Position numbers and translations under genes: made by a program. From Lepus europaeus (taxonomy: Eukaryota; Chordata; Mammalia; Lagomorpha; Leporidae), in NCBI RefSeq assembly GCF_033115175.1, contig NC_084830.1:45577409-45641408 (forward strand): a stretch of DNA of 64,000 nt, read 5' to 3'. Of this stretch, positions 24,841 to 36,936 are shown in pieces; the stretch's first letter is position 1; every line of letters begins with the position of its first letter. The notes beneath the pieces were generated by a model. It worked only from the letters and a program-made list of their open reading frames with translations. It had not been told where the DNA came from and searched no databases.

Positions 24841-25700
24841 TTCTGACTCTAAGCCAACTTTTTGTTGACAAAATGCGAAGCTTTGTTTTCAAGTATTTCT
24901 GAAAGAAAAAAAAAAAAAACCCTTGCATTTTTCTTGGAAATCAAGCACGTTATACAGGAGCCAGCACCTTTTAAGGCACAGCTGATTGTGGAACCACCTG
25001 GAGTAGCTGCAGGTGGGGAGGAAGGTCTTGTAAACCGCTGTCTACTCTTCATTCTAAGCCAGGGGGCTCAGGAACTCAGCCGTGAACAAAGCCTGTTTGG
25101 AGTTTTCATCAAGATCCTCATTTTATAGAATGAGAGGTCTGGCTGAATCTCGCCCACTCTTGCCCCTGTCCTTCTCCCCTCCCACTGGTTAATGAATCCC
25201 CAGGGGCAGTAATCCCTGAAGCTAGTGAAGCGAATAGGCCTCCTGGTCCCCACATAAACCCAAGCTCTGCAAATGGTGTTAGACTTTCCCATTAAGCCCT
25301 GGCCTAGGAGAGGGCTGCCGGCACCAAACGTGGCGTCCTGATCAGCCCTCTCCCAGTGAGTCCCTGTGACTCCCTCCGCCTAGGCCTCAGCGCTCTCCTC
25401 CTAATTAACCTCTCTTTTTATAGCTAATGGTTCTTACAGATAGGCCTCTAATGTAGGGCAGCTACTAATTTACCCCGAGGGCTTCTTTCCGTAGGAAACC
25501 AAAGCATTTTTTTTAAAAAAATTCTTTCTGTAGCACAGCAGTGGCCTAAAAGTTGCTTAGAAAGCTAATGGGAAAGGCCTTTATTGCTCTGAGCTTGGTC
25601 CCACTGGACCTGCATTTGATTTCCTTCTTCTTCTTCTTCACCTTCATTTATTTTTCTTTTAAACAGAAACAGTAATAAAAACCAAGTCCATCCCCATTTA
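24841..25700. promoter_or_regulatory. Candidate conserved non-coding element
   Basis: This repeat-free block has closely spaced homeodomain-like cores (CCTAATTAACC at 25400, AGCTAATGG at 25422, TACTAATTTACC at 25463, AGCTAATGGG at 25563) and a TTTTTATAG motif. It ends with a (TTC)n at 25623-25640. Function is inferred by appearance only. Confidence 0.3.
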
Positions 25701-26136
25701 AATGTGGCCTGTGCTCATGAACAATATTCTTGGCAATCTCTGTGTAGGGATTTTCTCTCTGGGCCAGTCGTGAGTGACATACTGACCTACCTCATTGTAT
25801 AAGGCAGTTGATGTGACAAAAGACAATTGCAGAGTATCGCATCTCTAGGAAATGTCCCTCTCCTAAGCCTACCTCTCCAGTCTGTTCCTATTTGCCTCTC
25901 TTCAACCTTGTTGGTTTCTACATACAAATCCTTCAGCCTAGTGCAGCCAAGGGGTGAGTAGGAGAGAGCATCGCTAAATGACCATGCACTGGGCTCTTGC
26001 AATGGGGAGGTCCCCGGGATACAGAGATGGAAAAGCCAAGGTCCTTGGGTTCAAGAACTCCACAGTGTAGTACTGGAGCCAGATAAGTAAATAGATAATA
26101 CTTACAGCAAAGGCTATTTTGATACAAATAAAATTT

Positions 26137-26193
26137 TTTATTTTTATTTTTTTAAAGATTTATTTATTTGACAAAGTTACACAGAGAGGAGAG

Positions 26194-26229
<36 letters not shown>

Positions 26230-26478
26230 TTCCAACCGATGGTTCACTCCCCAATTGGCTGCAACAGTCAGAGCTGTGCCGATACATTGCCAGGAGCCAG
26301 GAGCTTCTTCTGGGTCTCCCACGTGGGTGCAGGGGCCCAAGGACTTGGGCCATCTTCCACTGTTTTCCCAGGCCATAGCAGAGAGCTGGATCAGAAGTGG
26401 AGCAGCCAGGACAAGAACCGGCACCCATATGGGATGCCAGCCCTTCAGCCCAAACCGCTGTGCCACAACACTGGCCCC
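26137..26478 (-). mobile_element. CSINE with perfect 16-bp target duplication
   Basis: This full-length minus copy has a GA run at 26199-26226 and ends in CACTGGCCCC. The duplication gatacaaataaaattt is perfect at 26121-26136 and 26480-26495. Confidence 0.95.
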
Positions 26479-26519
26479 AGATACAAATAAAATTTGATTG
26501 GTATCAGGTACTGTTAGCA

Positions 26520-26705
26520 TGTCTCCTAGGCATTTCTCACTGAACCCTCACAGCCATCCCATGAGTAGTTAGGTTAGTGATCTAAGACACAAGGGAGCAA
26601 GCAGAGGCATGGAGAGTTGATGTGACTTCCCTGTAAGTGCAAGACTGGGTCAAGACAGTCTGGCCCCAGGCTGGCCCCAAAGACTGCACTTTTAACCCCA
26701 GTGAT
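26520..26705 (-). mobile_element. MIR
   Basis: 'ctgaaccctcacagccatcc', 'gcagaggcatggagagttga', 'gacttccctgtaagtgcaag' and 'gactgcacttttaacc' form an antisense MIR. Confidence 0.7.
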
Positions 26706-26984
26706 CCATTGTTTCTGTTCTGAAAGCAAAGAGGACCCTGGGAGCACAAAGGAGGGATACTCCACCAAGTCTGAAAGCACCAAGCAGGGAGAAACTTTCC
26801 CTGAGTTGGAGGAGGTGGCTGGGAATGACCTGACCCTGGGGTACAACACTGAGTAGCCAGGCGATCTACATGATTAAGGAGGTCCTTTCACCTCTGTCAA
26901 CCCAGGGAACAAGCTAGTCCATGACTAGACAAGAACAGGCTGGAGAAAAGCACACACTTCTGACAACTCACAGATGCATGGCCA

Positions 26985-27185
26985 CATGGGTAGACCTTAT
27001 GAACATAACACTGAGTAATAACAGGAAGACCTGGAATGGGACCTGTAACCTCGGGTCACATATGCAAATGAAGAATGAAATGTATGCACATAAAACAACA
27101 GACATTATATAAGAACACATAAGTAAAAGTAGAATGGTTGCCTTTGGGAGTAGGGAGGAAAATCATTGTTATGATAATGTGAACT
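26985..27185 (+). mobile_element. Old L1 3'-end fragment
   Basis: 'accttatgaacataacactg' then 'gttgcctttgggagtaggga' matches the order of old L1 3' regions, in diverged form. Confidence 0.4.
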
Positions 27186-27461
27186 AGCAGAATGATTCAG
27201 TCAACCTTGGTCCCTGGAGGAGGAGGGACAGAAGGAAGAGGACACTTATGAGTGACCATCAAGTGCTCTTTTTGCAGGATCTACCCTTCCTACTTTTCAC
27301 AGGGCGTAGCAGAAGCACTTAGTTGCTTTCTACACAGGTGATTGGCCCAGAGGTAGGTACCTAACTCATGCTCAACCAATCAGTCCTCGTCCTCTTATAG
27401 AGGCCTTCACTGCCTTCTATAGCTGGGGCGTTTATAACTGAAGGTTAAGGGCACATGGGAG
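27186..27461. other. Intergenic, nothing recognised
   Basis: The phrase 'aaccaatcagtcctcgtcct' resembles an old mammalian repeat that I cannot name. Confidence 0.4.
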
Positions 27462-27660
27462 CCCTTAAATTGGATTCAAAGCTTCTTCCACCACACATTT
27501 CATGACCTTGGGCACAATGCTTAGTAACTGTTTTTCTTATTTATAAAACGTGAAAACCTAATACTTGACTTTTAGGGTTGTGTGAGGATTTGATGAAAGT
27601 GTGGAAGGCAGATATGATGCTTATAGTAGTGCTTACCACACAACAGGATCCCAATAGACA
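27462..27660 (+). mobile_element. MIR
   Basis: 'tggattcaaagcttcttcca', 'catgaccttgggcacaatgc', 'tttataaaacgtgaaaacct' and 'gggttgtgtgaggatttgat' follow sense MIR order. Confidence 0.75.
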
Positions 27661-29281
27661 TCGGCCACGACTGTTTCCTAAGCTTGGGAACTGGGCAAAT
27701 AATGAAATAACTATCTGGGAGATTGATCAGCATGCCAAGGAATAAGTCATTTTCAATTGCATGGAGCAACCTCATGATTTCATCCCTTTGGGCCTTAGAA
27801 ATATCATTTCCCATAATACTTGTGAGGTGTACAATGTTGGGAAGCACTGGGAATTGGCATCAGTCTCTGGTTCAATTCCTGAAGCCTCACTGCGTTGGAG
27901 ACCTTGCATCCATGTAATACCTCAGTTTATTTGAAGATATTTTTGTTGTTTATCTATAGAGTCTTGATTAACAGGGCCATAGAAACAGAGAAGACCCCGA
28001 AAGCAGCAGCCTCTGCGTTCATCTCCACACACGGCACTCTGCACGGTGTTTTTCATACAGTGAGAGTCACTCACTAATTCTGACTACTTACTTAAAAATT
28101 GTTGACAATTGCTGTCATGGTGGGAAGGCCCTTGTTCATACAAATGGTAAGGTAACAACCTCAGGCCCTGAACTTTACATAGAATATGCTAGTGCAATGA
28201 CAATGACACACTCGTGATTTCATGAGCTTTAAATATTTTGGTAAATGAATCAGTTCTTGCCCTTAATCATTTATTGCAATGGCAGTAAATTCTATTTACC
28301 ATTTCCTAATAAAATGTTTATACAACTCTTGAAAGTAATCATTTTCAGTCTTTAGAAATATCGGCCAAGTCTTTATGGGAAATTTAAACTTGCATATCAA
28401 ACAGGTAAATTATGGATTCAAATTTCCTGGAACAGAGGTACCTAGCAGAGAATGTGAAAGTGCCTGGAAGGATGAGCAAGCAGAAAATCCCCCCTGACCT
28501 TTGGGAGTCAGAGAATAGTCAACAAACGGATTTAGGCAATTTCATCACTTTGAAGGGTTTCAAAGAAGACCAGTGTCTATTTGTTCAGCCTGCATTTGGA
28601 AGTGCAAAGATCAGGGACATCAAAAGCTTTATCTGAGCATTTGAATGTGTTTGTGAAATCACTAATGTGTCATGGAAGCACTTCCCCAAGAGCTGAGAGC
28701 ATACAGTGGCTTTTATCTATGTCAGTTGGGCAGGTGCCACCTGATCAAGTGAGTGGCCAGAGCGGCAGGCCAAACACCTTCCAAAAGCACACCAGGGAGA
28801 TCAGAAAACCAGCAACTTCCTGTGATTAGGGTCGGAAACAACCAACGGGATCTGGGGTGACTTCCTGAGCTTGCTTTATTAATCACTACCATGGCCAAAA
28901 CCTTGTACATGAAGCTTGTCATCTACACTCGACAATTAGCAACAATCAATCTTCAGCATGATAAAGAAGTCCAGGCCCCCTGCCAGAGAAAGTCGGACTT
29001 CAATGATGCTTATCTCAGGTAGTCAGTCCAGGGATGGAATGGCGTACTGTATGGAATCACGGACCCACGTCCCTTCCTCTGAACTTCTCCAGGGTGTTTC
29101 TTCCATTCCCGAATTCACTTCATTGCCCAACTCTGCTGCTGATGTGGAACTTTCCAATACGGAGGAGGATGGGGATGGAAACATGCACTCTCAGACTCCC
29201 AAATCCCTTTCAGGGAATTTTCTGGAAGCTTCTCTTGCCACTTCTGTTAGGTAGGAAGTCAGAAATTTAGCCTATGTGTGT
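27661..29281. other. Intergenic, nothing recognised
   Basis: This is unique sequence. The frames at 28958-29270 overlap in two phases and are treated as chance. Confidence 0.5.
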
Positions 29282-29778
29282 TTGTGAAAAAGGCCTGAAG
29301 ATCAGCACCTACTGTGGAAGTTCCAGAAGCCCAGCATTTTGCACGTCAAAGTCCTGGCCAGACCCTGATAACCTCCCAGGTGATCCCAGCCCTTCCCCCA
29401 AGGAGAGCTCCCAGGAGAATTTTCTCTCCTCAGTACCAAATGGGTTACCTGACCTGATAACATGGGGCACTAAAACCTTCTCAGATGCCCTAAGGGAACC
29501 CTCCCCCCCAACTCTGCCCAGGCACCAGCAAATCTGGGAAGGAATTTGCTGAATTTTCACCCAACAAACCCCTCCACTGGGGCTCTCCATCCTTTGTTCT
29601 GGAGGAGAGGGGGAGGTGGATAAACAGACTCCCTTAAAAACCTAGGGAGTCCAAACAGACTGCGCGCTCAGCCCTCTGCCTCTCTGCTGAGCCACCTGCC
29701 TGGCTTGCCCAGGTGTATTTTCTCCACTCAACCATGTAACCTCGTAATTCTTTCTTGCGTGAAGACAAGAACCCCACA
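29282..29778 (+). mobile_element. Possible class I ERV-like LTR
   Basis: The TG start 'tgtgaaaaaggcctgaagat' and CA end 'gaccccaca-like' (29764-29778) enclose a C-rich U3. A TATA-like CCTTAAAAACC lies near 29631 and a U5-like 'taattctttcttgcgtga' follows. No clear AATAAA or target duplication is present. Confidence 0.3.
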
Positions 29779-29872
29779 GCTTCCACGGCCTTCCCTCCGG
29801 TAACACTTCCAGTTATGATCCATTCACCAAAACTTAGTCACAAGGCTACACCGAATTGCGAGATAGGGTAGG

Positions 29873-30202
29873 AGGCCAGCGCTGCGGCTCACCTGGCTAA
29901 TCCTCCGCCTGCGGCACCGGCACACCGGGGTTCTAGGACCGGTTGCTCCTCTTCCAGTCCAGCTCTCTGCTGTGGCCCGAGAAGGCAGTGGAGGATGGCC
30001 CAAGTGCTTGGGCCCTGCACCCGCATGGGAGACCAGGAGAAGCACCTGGCTCCTGGCTTCAGATCAGCACAGTGCGCCGGCTGCAGCGCACTGGCCTTAG
30101 TGGCCATTTGGGGGGTGAACCAACGGAAAAGGAAGGCCTTTCTCTCTGTCTATCTCTCACTCACTAATTCTGCTTGTCAAAAAAAAAAAAAAAAAAAAAA
30201 AA
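29873..30202 (+). mobile_element. Young CSINE (poly-A tailed subtype)
   Basis: 'ggctcacctggctaatcctc' and 'gcaccggcacac' mark the head and 'ggtgaaccaacggaaaagga' the body. A poly-A of about 24 bases ends it. Confidence 0.93.
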
Positions 30203-30357
30203 GGATTGGCGACTATAGTCTTACTCCAGCTATAATTTAGGGCCTGCATTATCATGAAAAAGGCTGGATTTTGAAGGACCAGTAGCGACTCTGTCTCATC
30301 ATCCTTCAGGACTCAGCTCAAATGTCTCTCTAAAGAGACTTTAGAGAGACCACTTGT

Positions 30358-30694
30358 GGGGTCGGTGCTGTGGTGTAGCGAGTAAAGCTGCTGCCTGTAG
30401 TGCTGGCATCCCATATGGGCGCCGGTTCGAGTCCCGGCTGCTCCACTTCCAATCCAGCTCTCTGCTATGGCCTGGGAAAGCAGTAGAAGATGGCCCAAGT
30501 GCTTGGGTCCCTGCACCAGCATGGAAGACCCAGAAGAAGCTCCTGGCTCCTGGCTTCAGATCAGTGCAGCTCCAGCCATTCTGGCCATCTGAGGAGTGAA
30601 CCAACAGATGGAAGATCTCTCTCTCTGCCTCTCCTTCTCTCCTTCTCTCTCTGTGTAACTCTTTCAAATAAATAAATAAATCTTAAAAAAAAAG
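30358..30694 (+). mobile_element. CSINE with 15-bp target duplication
   Basis: The head GGGGTCGGTGCTGTGGTG contains a clear RNA polymerase III B-box-like GGTTCGAGTCCC (30424-30435). The duplication agagagaycacttgt is at 30343-30357 and 30695-30709 (one mismatch). Confidence 0.95.
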
Positions 30695-30853
30695 AGAGAG
30701 ATCACTTGTAGTAATCCTGTTAGTAGTAGAATTTCTCCATGTACTCTGTATTGCAGAATATGTTCAGTTCTACCATAGAAAGTGAAACTGGAATTTAAGG
30801 TGCGATAAAATATCACCATATGCTTATTAATAAATTCCCAATATTAAGAAGCC

Positions 30854-31248
30854 TGAGTGGGTTCTTGCCCAATATTCAGAGAAGAATTCTCAATTCTGAA
30901 TAAATGAATGAGGCAGCATGGTACATTTTAAGCTTTTATTCAGTGAGAAAGATACATAGGAGAGTGAGGGCCCTGTCTAAAGGGGAGAGGTAGATCTGGG
31001 TTCATACCGAGTACCAGGAACCAAACCAGCCACGTGGAGGAGGAGCATCTAGTCAGGAAGCATGGGAGGCAGGTGGCCCGAAGGCCACAGGGGCTGCAAC
31101 AAGCCCCCTACTGGCAAGACACCAAGGAATGGAAGAGGCGGGCACACTGTGTCCCAGGCCTTTAATCCACTTCCAAAGGGGAGTGGTTAATTAACCTGAT
31201 TGGCCGGTAGGTGCTCAGGTGTGGCCAGTTAGGGCATGAGGTCACACA
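30854..31248 (-). mobile_element. ERV solo LTR, about 395 bp
   Basis: On the minus strand it begins TGTGACCTCATGCCC (or two bases earlier) and has an A/T-rich 'ggttaattaaccac' and a TATA-like 'gattaaaggc'. It also has AATAAA (complement of 30935-30940) and a U5 ending in '...ggcaagaacccactca'. Ends are TG...CA and no internal region is present. The family is not identified. Confidence 0.55.
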
Positions 31249-31344
31249 GAGATGTGGTGAAGGTGTGGTCTTCCAGCTCGCAAACCTAATCAATTTTAAC
31301 CTGTATCAAAAGGATCCTGTTTGTTTTGATGGCATCTCTTCCCC

Positions 31345-31470
31345 ACTAGGACAAAGTTCCTTGAGTGCAAGGACCTTATCTATCTTGCTGCTCACCATTA
31401 TACACCCAGTGCCTTTGCAGTGCCTGGTACATTGTGGAAACTTAATGACCATGTGGGATGAAAGAACAAA
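31345..31470 (+). mobile_element. L2 3' end
   Basis: 'aaagttccttgagtgcaagg', 'accttatctatcttgctgct' and 'cccagtgcctttgcagtgcc' follow the L2 3' terminal order. Confidence 0.7.
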
Positions 31471-31514
31471 TAATGAACAAGGAACTGTTATAACAGAAAA
31501 TCAATGTCATTATA

Positions 31515-31745
31515 GCTAAATTCATGGGCTCAAGGGCTAGATAGTCTTGACTGAAATCTTTGTCCCATCTCTTACTAACAGTGTGACCTTGGGTAAATGA
31601 TTTAACTTTTCTAAATTGACTTATTTATAAAAATGGAAGTGGGTGTGCGTGTGAGAGAGAATTACAAGTGTAATATACGTTAAGGAGAAGAGCTTACTTC
31701 TTTGGCACTTGGACAGAAAACACTAAATAAATTTTAGCTTCTACC
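31515..31745 (+). mobile_element. MIR
   Basis: 'ctcttactaacagtgtgacc', 'ttgggtaaatgatttaactt' and 'ataaaaatggaagtgggtgt' are sense MIR blocks. Confidence 0.75.
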
Positions 31746-31859
31746 CATGGCTATTATTATAATTAGTTTTGTTACCTGTTGAGATCTATTGTACAAAGAT
31801 TCAAAGGAGGGGGGAAGGGACCTTGGTGATGAGTACAATAGATAGGAAGCAATTAACTA

Positions 31860-32170
31860 AACCAAGAAAGGAATGAGGGGGTGAATATCACAGGGAGAGA
31901 CAAGCACAAGAACAAAGGCCTTGCTTGGGGCAGGAAGAGATAGAAAAAGGTCTGTGTGGCCAGAGTGAAGAGGAAGGGAGCTATGGCATAGACTGAGACT
32001 AGATAGAAAGGCAGAGCCAGCACATGCTGGGCCTTGCATATTATGAACTTTATTAGAAGTACAAAGGGAAGTTACCCAAGGGTTCCAAGCAGGGGAGTGC
32101 ACATACAGATTTGTATATAGCAATATCAGTCTGGCTTCAAAGTAGAGAGGGTATTATCTCACCAGAGTGG
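31860..32170 (+). mobile_element. Old LINE-like fragment (L2 type?)
   Basis: 'tgctgggccttgcatattat', 'gaactttattagaagtacaa', 'agggttccaagcaggggagt' and 'atatcagtctggcttcaaag' match a common ancient mammalian repeat. I suspect L2 but cannot confirm it. Confidence 0.4.
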
Positions 32171-32631
32171 CTCTTGGGGAGAAGCCTATAGCATTACTTT
32201 CAAACCCAAGCCTGCACCTAAGGTTTGTATTGGGCAAGGAAAGCATCAGAAACAGACCAGTCCAGGCTGTCTTTCTAGTTATTGTAAGAGAAAAACTTAA
32301 GTACTTGAAAGTAGTAAGAGAAATTTAGCAAAGTTAAACTACATGTGTTTCAGCATCTTGCTTTGATAAATGTCCCTTCATAATGACCAAAAGTCAGAAA
32401 ATTATCAAAGATAGTTGAATTTAATTATTATTGCCTATACCTGGGTGGAGTTCTATTGCTGGGTCAGTAGTGTTTGTATGAATAACAAAGCTATGCATAA
32501 TTCAAACATTATTTTATATGTATTCTGTAAAAATTTATTTTCTTTATCATTTCAGAAAAACTATAAATTGTTTTTCCACAAAATTTGTATTCTGTTCAAA
32601 GTAATAGAAAAGATTGAAAATAAAATGCCTT

Positions 32632-32912
32632 GGGGCCAGTGTTGTCGCATAGCATCTAACCTATGACACCAGCAACCCATAAGGGCGACAGTTCAAGACC
32701 CAGTTGCTCCTTGTCTGATCCAGCTCCCTGCTAATGCACTTGGGAAAACAGATGAAAATGGTCCTAGTGCTTGGGCTCCTGCACCCACGTGGGAGACCAG
32801 GAAGAATTGTGGCCATTTGGAGAATGAACCAGCAGATGCAAGCCCTCTTCTTTCTGTCTCTGCACCTTGCTCTGTAACTCAGTGTTTCAAATAAATAAAT
32901 CTTTAAAAATAA
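32632..32912 (+). mobile_element. CSINE
   Basis: The head GGGGCCAGTGTTGTCGCATA leads to a body with an internal deletion before 'ttgtggccatttggagaatg' and a tail 'tttcaaataaataaatcttt'. Confidence 0.9.
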
Positions 32913-33029
32913 TACAATATCTTTATTAAAGTATAGAAAATGTGAATATTTGATATTTAAATTAAAATAAACATGAAAAATATTTTGTATGTATTTCAAA
33001 ATGTTATTTTTCTTCTAAAATATTCAAAA

Positions 33030-35330
33030 CTAACTATTGAAATCAGAGAAATTAGCAAGATAAAGAGATAAAAGGCATTCAAATTGGAAAGGGAGTAGTG
33101 AAATAATCTATTCACAGATAACATGATCTTATGTATAGAAAATCTGTTTTTATAGATGTATAGAAAACCTTAAAGATTCTACAAAAAAATCTGTTAGAAC
33201 TAATGAAGAATTCAGCAAACTTGCAGGATACAAATCAACAGAGAAAACCATTTGAAGTTCTACACACTAACAGCAGCCAAAAAGGAAATTAAGAAAATAA
33301 TTCCATTTACAATAGAAGAAAAAAAGAATTACTTAGAAATAAACTTAAAGAAGGAGGCAGAAGACTTGTACACTGAAAACTATAAAACATTTTTGAAAGA
33401 AATGGACAAAGACACACATATATGGAAAGACATACCTTGTTCATGAATTAAAGATTGTTAAACTGTCAGTGCTACCCAGCATTATCAACAGAATCAACTC
33501 AATCTCCAACAAAATTCCAATGTTGTTTTTTACAGAATTAGACAAATCCATCCTAAAGTTCATATGGAAGCTCAAGGAACCCCAAATAGCTAAAACAGTC
33601 TTGAAAAAGAATGAACATATTGCAGTTTGTGATTCCAAAATTTATTATAAAGCTATAGTAATCTCAGGTGGGTTTGTGGCACAGTAGCTTAAGCTGTCAC
33701 TTGGGGTGCCTGCATCCCATATCAGCATGTTACTTCAAGTCCCACCCACTCTGCTTCTAATCCAGTTTCCTTCTAATTTGCTTGGGAGGCAGTGGATGAT
33801 GGTCCAAGTGTTTGGGTTCTTGAGACCCGGATGGAGTTCTAGGCTCCAGACTTTGTCCTGGCCCAGTCCTGGCCATTGTGGGCACTTGGAGGGGGAGGAA
33901 TGAACCAGAAGATGGAAGACATCTCTCTCTCTTTCTCTGATTATAATTCTGCCTTTCAAATCAATGAATCAATCAGTCAATCTTTAAAAAAGCTACAGTA
34001 ATCAAAACTATATGTACTGGTATAAAGAAAGATAAACAGATCAATGAAATAGAACAGAAAGACCAGAAATAGAAAGACCACAAGCTCATGTATATATGAT
34101 AAAATGATTTTTGACAAGGGTGCCTAAGGCATTCAGTTGGGCAAGGACAATGAATAAATACTGGAAAAGCTGGCTATCCACATACAAAAATTGAAGTTGA
34201 ATCTTTCTCTATAAAAATTAATTCAAAATAGATCAAAGATTTAAACATAAGAGCTGAAACTATAAAGCTCAAAGAAGAAAACATAGAGGGAAAGCTTCAT
34301 AACTTTGGAGGTTGGCAATGATTGCTTGGATACAACACTGAAGGCACAGGAAATGAAAGAAAAAATAAATTAGATGATATCACAATTATAGACCTCTTTG
34401 TATCAAACTACACAATCCAGAGTGAAAGACAACACTTGGAATGGAAAAACATCTAAAGATTTCATTTTTGATAAGGGGGTAATATTCAGAATATGTAAAT
34501 AACTTCTACAACTAAAAAAATAAATTAAAAATGGGCAAAGAACTTGAACAGAAATTTCTCCGAAGAAGAGGTACAAATTGCCAATAAACACTAATCATTA
34601 GGGAAATGCAAACCAAGACCAAAATGAGATAATACCTCACACCATTTAGGGTGGCTACTATTCAAATGATAGAAAATAACCGGTATTGTAGAAGTTGGAA
34701 TCATTGTATACTGCTGGTGGGAAACAAAGCAGTGCAGCCACCATGAAACACAGTAGGTGGTTTCTCCAAAGTTAACAATAGAATTATCAGGAGATCCAGC
34801 AATTCCATTTCTGAGCATCTATGCAAAGGAATTTAAAACAATATCTCAAAAAGATGTTTAGACACCACATTCATAGAGGAATCATTCCTAACAGTCAAAA
34901 GATGGGAGCAAACCAAGTGTCCATCAGTAGATGAACAGATGAGCAATGGAATATTAGTCAGCTTTAAAAAGAAAGACATTGTGATACCCTAGCTCATGGA
35001 TGAAACTTGAGGAAATAATGCTAAGTAAAAGAAGCTAGTCACAAGAAGACAAATGCCGCATGATTCTACTTATATGGGGTGTTTAGAGTAGTCGACTTCA
35101 TAGAGAAGGAAACTACAATTGCTAGGGGTTGGGGAAAGTTACTGTTGAGTGGGTACAGAGTTTAAGCTTTGCAAGATTGTAAGAGCTCTGGAAATGGGTA
35201 ATGGTGATGGCTATATCACTTGAATGTACTTAATTTACTAAACTGTATACTAAAAATAATTCAGATGTAAATTTTGTTATGTGTATTTTAATTACTTTTA
35301 TTTCATTTAAAAATAAAGATTAATTATTGG
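33030..35330 (+). mobile_element. Old L1, ORF2 C-terminal half and 3' UTR, split by a CSINE
   Basis: ORF2 text is clear: 'caggatacaaatcaacagag', 'gaaaactataaaacattttt', 'ttcatatggaagctcaagga', 'ctacagtaatcaaaactata', 'attagggaaatgcaaaccaa' and 'ggagatccagcaattccatt'. Only short frames survive (for example 33252-33446 and 33469-33687), so it is dead. It is 5'-truncated, and the SINE at 33664-33990 splits it. Confidence 0.9.
33664..33990 (+). mobile_element. CSINE inside the L1 ORF2 remnant
   Basis: It is bounded by the duplication agctayagtaatc (33651-33663 and 33991-34003, one mismatch). The head 'gtttgtggcacagtagctta' leads to a tail 'ccttt/caaatcaatgaatcaatc'. Confidence 0.92.
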
Positions 35331-35436
35331 TTGAAAGGGAATTATAAGTTATAAATAAAAATTTAAATAGAGAAAACATTTCCTACTTAAGTTTAAAAAT
35401 GTTGAATTAGCAGTTCTGGCAGAAAATGTCCCCTAG

Positions 35437-35768
35437 TTTTTTGAGAGAGAGATTTATTTATTTATTTGAAAGGCAGAGTTACAAAGAGGCAGAAGCAGAG
35501 AGAGAGAGAGAGGTCTTCCATCTGTTGGTTCTCTCCAGATGGCTGCAACGGCCAGAGCTGCACCAATCCAAAGCCAGGAGCCAGGAGCTTCTTCTGGGTC
35601 TCTCATGCGAGTACAGGGGCCTAAGGATTTGGGCCATTTTCTACTGCTTTCTCAGGCCATAGCAGAGAGCTGGATTGGAAATGGAGCAGCTGGGACTCGA
35701 ACCGATGCCCATATGTGATGCTGGCACTGCAGGTGGTGGCTTTACCTGCTACACCATAGCGCTGGCCC
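35437..35768 (-). mobile_element. CSINE, full length
   Basis: The tail 'gatttatttatttatttgaa' leads to a head ending GCGCTGGCCC. The duplication is gaaaatgtcc / ggaaatgtcc at 35422-35431 and 35770-35779. Confidence 0.93.
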
Positions 35769-36554
35769 AGGAAATGTCCTTTTACTTGTCATGTAAGTTA
35801 TGGATATTACATTAAGTCTAGACCAACACATACATAAGGAATACACATTGTTTACTGATGCAAACATCAAATAACACAAATGCCTCCATGTACACATGTT
35901 GTGAACATCATGCTAATTCAGCCTTCAGAACCATAAATTAAGTCGCCAGGAGAATGAGAAAAAGAGGTGTTTGACACCTCTGGAAAATGGTACCTCCTTA
36001 TGCGAGAATCTCTTTCAGAGAGGACGGATGTCAGAAGTTAATGGATTTGCCTTTTCTTCTTGAGTACCTCTCTTGCTCCTCACATCTTCATGCTCTGAAG
36101 CAGCGTCTGTCCTCAGGACATTGGGACAATCTTCTCTCCAAGGAGGACCTGAGGAATAGCCTTTCTTTGGAGCCCAGCTGGCATCAGTGTGAGTGTGGAC
36201 CTTGGAGCCTTACCTTACTCTGTGCTGTCCCTGAATGCCAGGGCCCTGGTAACAGAAGCACCCACCTATTCCTCAATAATGTTAATGTTGGTGTGTTGTG
36301 GGGAGCCCTCTAAAGACAGGGCCCAGAGCAGGGTCCATTTTCATTTGATCAAAATGTGGTCTTATTCAAATTCCACTTCAGATTCCTTGAAAGGAAAATG
36401 CATCTGTTAGATTGCATACATCCACATGGTGAAGGTGAGAAGGGCCAGTACCCAGAGAATTGACACTTCTTAGAGGACATGAATGTTAGGTCTGAATTTT
36501 CTAATTTTAACAGTTTTGGGACTGTGGAAAAATAACTCAGAAGCTGTATACCCA
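35769..36554. other. Intergenic, nothing recognised
   Basis: This is unique sequence with chance ORFs at 35987-36410. Confidence 0.5.
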
Positions 36555-36680
36555 GGTTTTCTCACCTCTAAAGTGGGGATTAAAATAGGACCTACCTCAT
36601 GACACTGGGTGAGGAGTAACAAGAAAATGCATATGACTGGCCCAGGGTGGGTATTAATGGTAATGGCAGTGATCATTTGG
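36555..36680 (+). mobile_element. MIR fragment
   Basis: 'ggttttctcacctctaaagt', 'ggggattaaaataggaccta' and 'cctcatgacactgggtgagg' are sense MIR blocks. Confidence 0.7.
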
Positions 36681-36936
36681 ATGGCAAGGCAGAGCCTCAG
36701 AGATTGTCTTGGCTTGGGGAAAATTCAGGTCCCAATACAACCTCTGGGTTATACTGGCTGGTACTTATAATGAAGGGAACTAATGAGAGACATTGTCATC
36801 AAGGTCTAAGGCATGCCTGAAAGTTCTTAAATCTGGAAAATAAAGCAAAGCATTCTGAAATACCATTAAACTCATAGAAAACCATGTGGCTGGGTGAGCA
36901 GATCCAGAGTGACCGCTGTGATATTAAGAATGTACT

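Noticed and set aside
30424..30435. tRNA-like B box (GGTTCGAGTCCC) suggesting a tRNA gene
   Set aside because: It belongs to the tRNA-derived head of a CSINE; no cloverleaf with matching acceptor stem is present.
33252..33687. Two open frames resembling reverse-transcriptase-type protein
   Set aside because: They are fragments of a 5'-truncated, stop-ridden L1 ORF2, not host genes.
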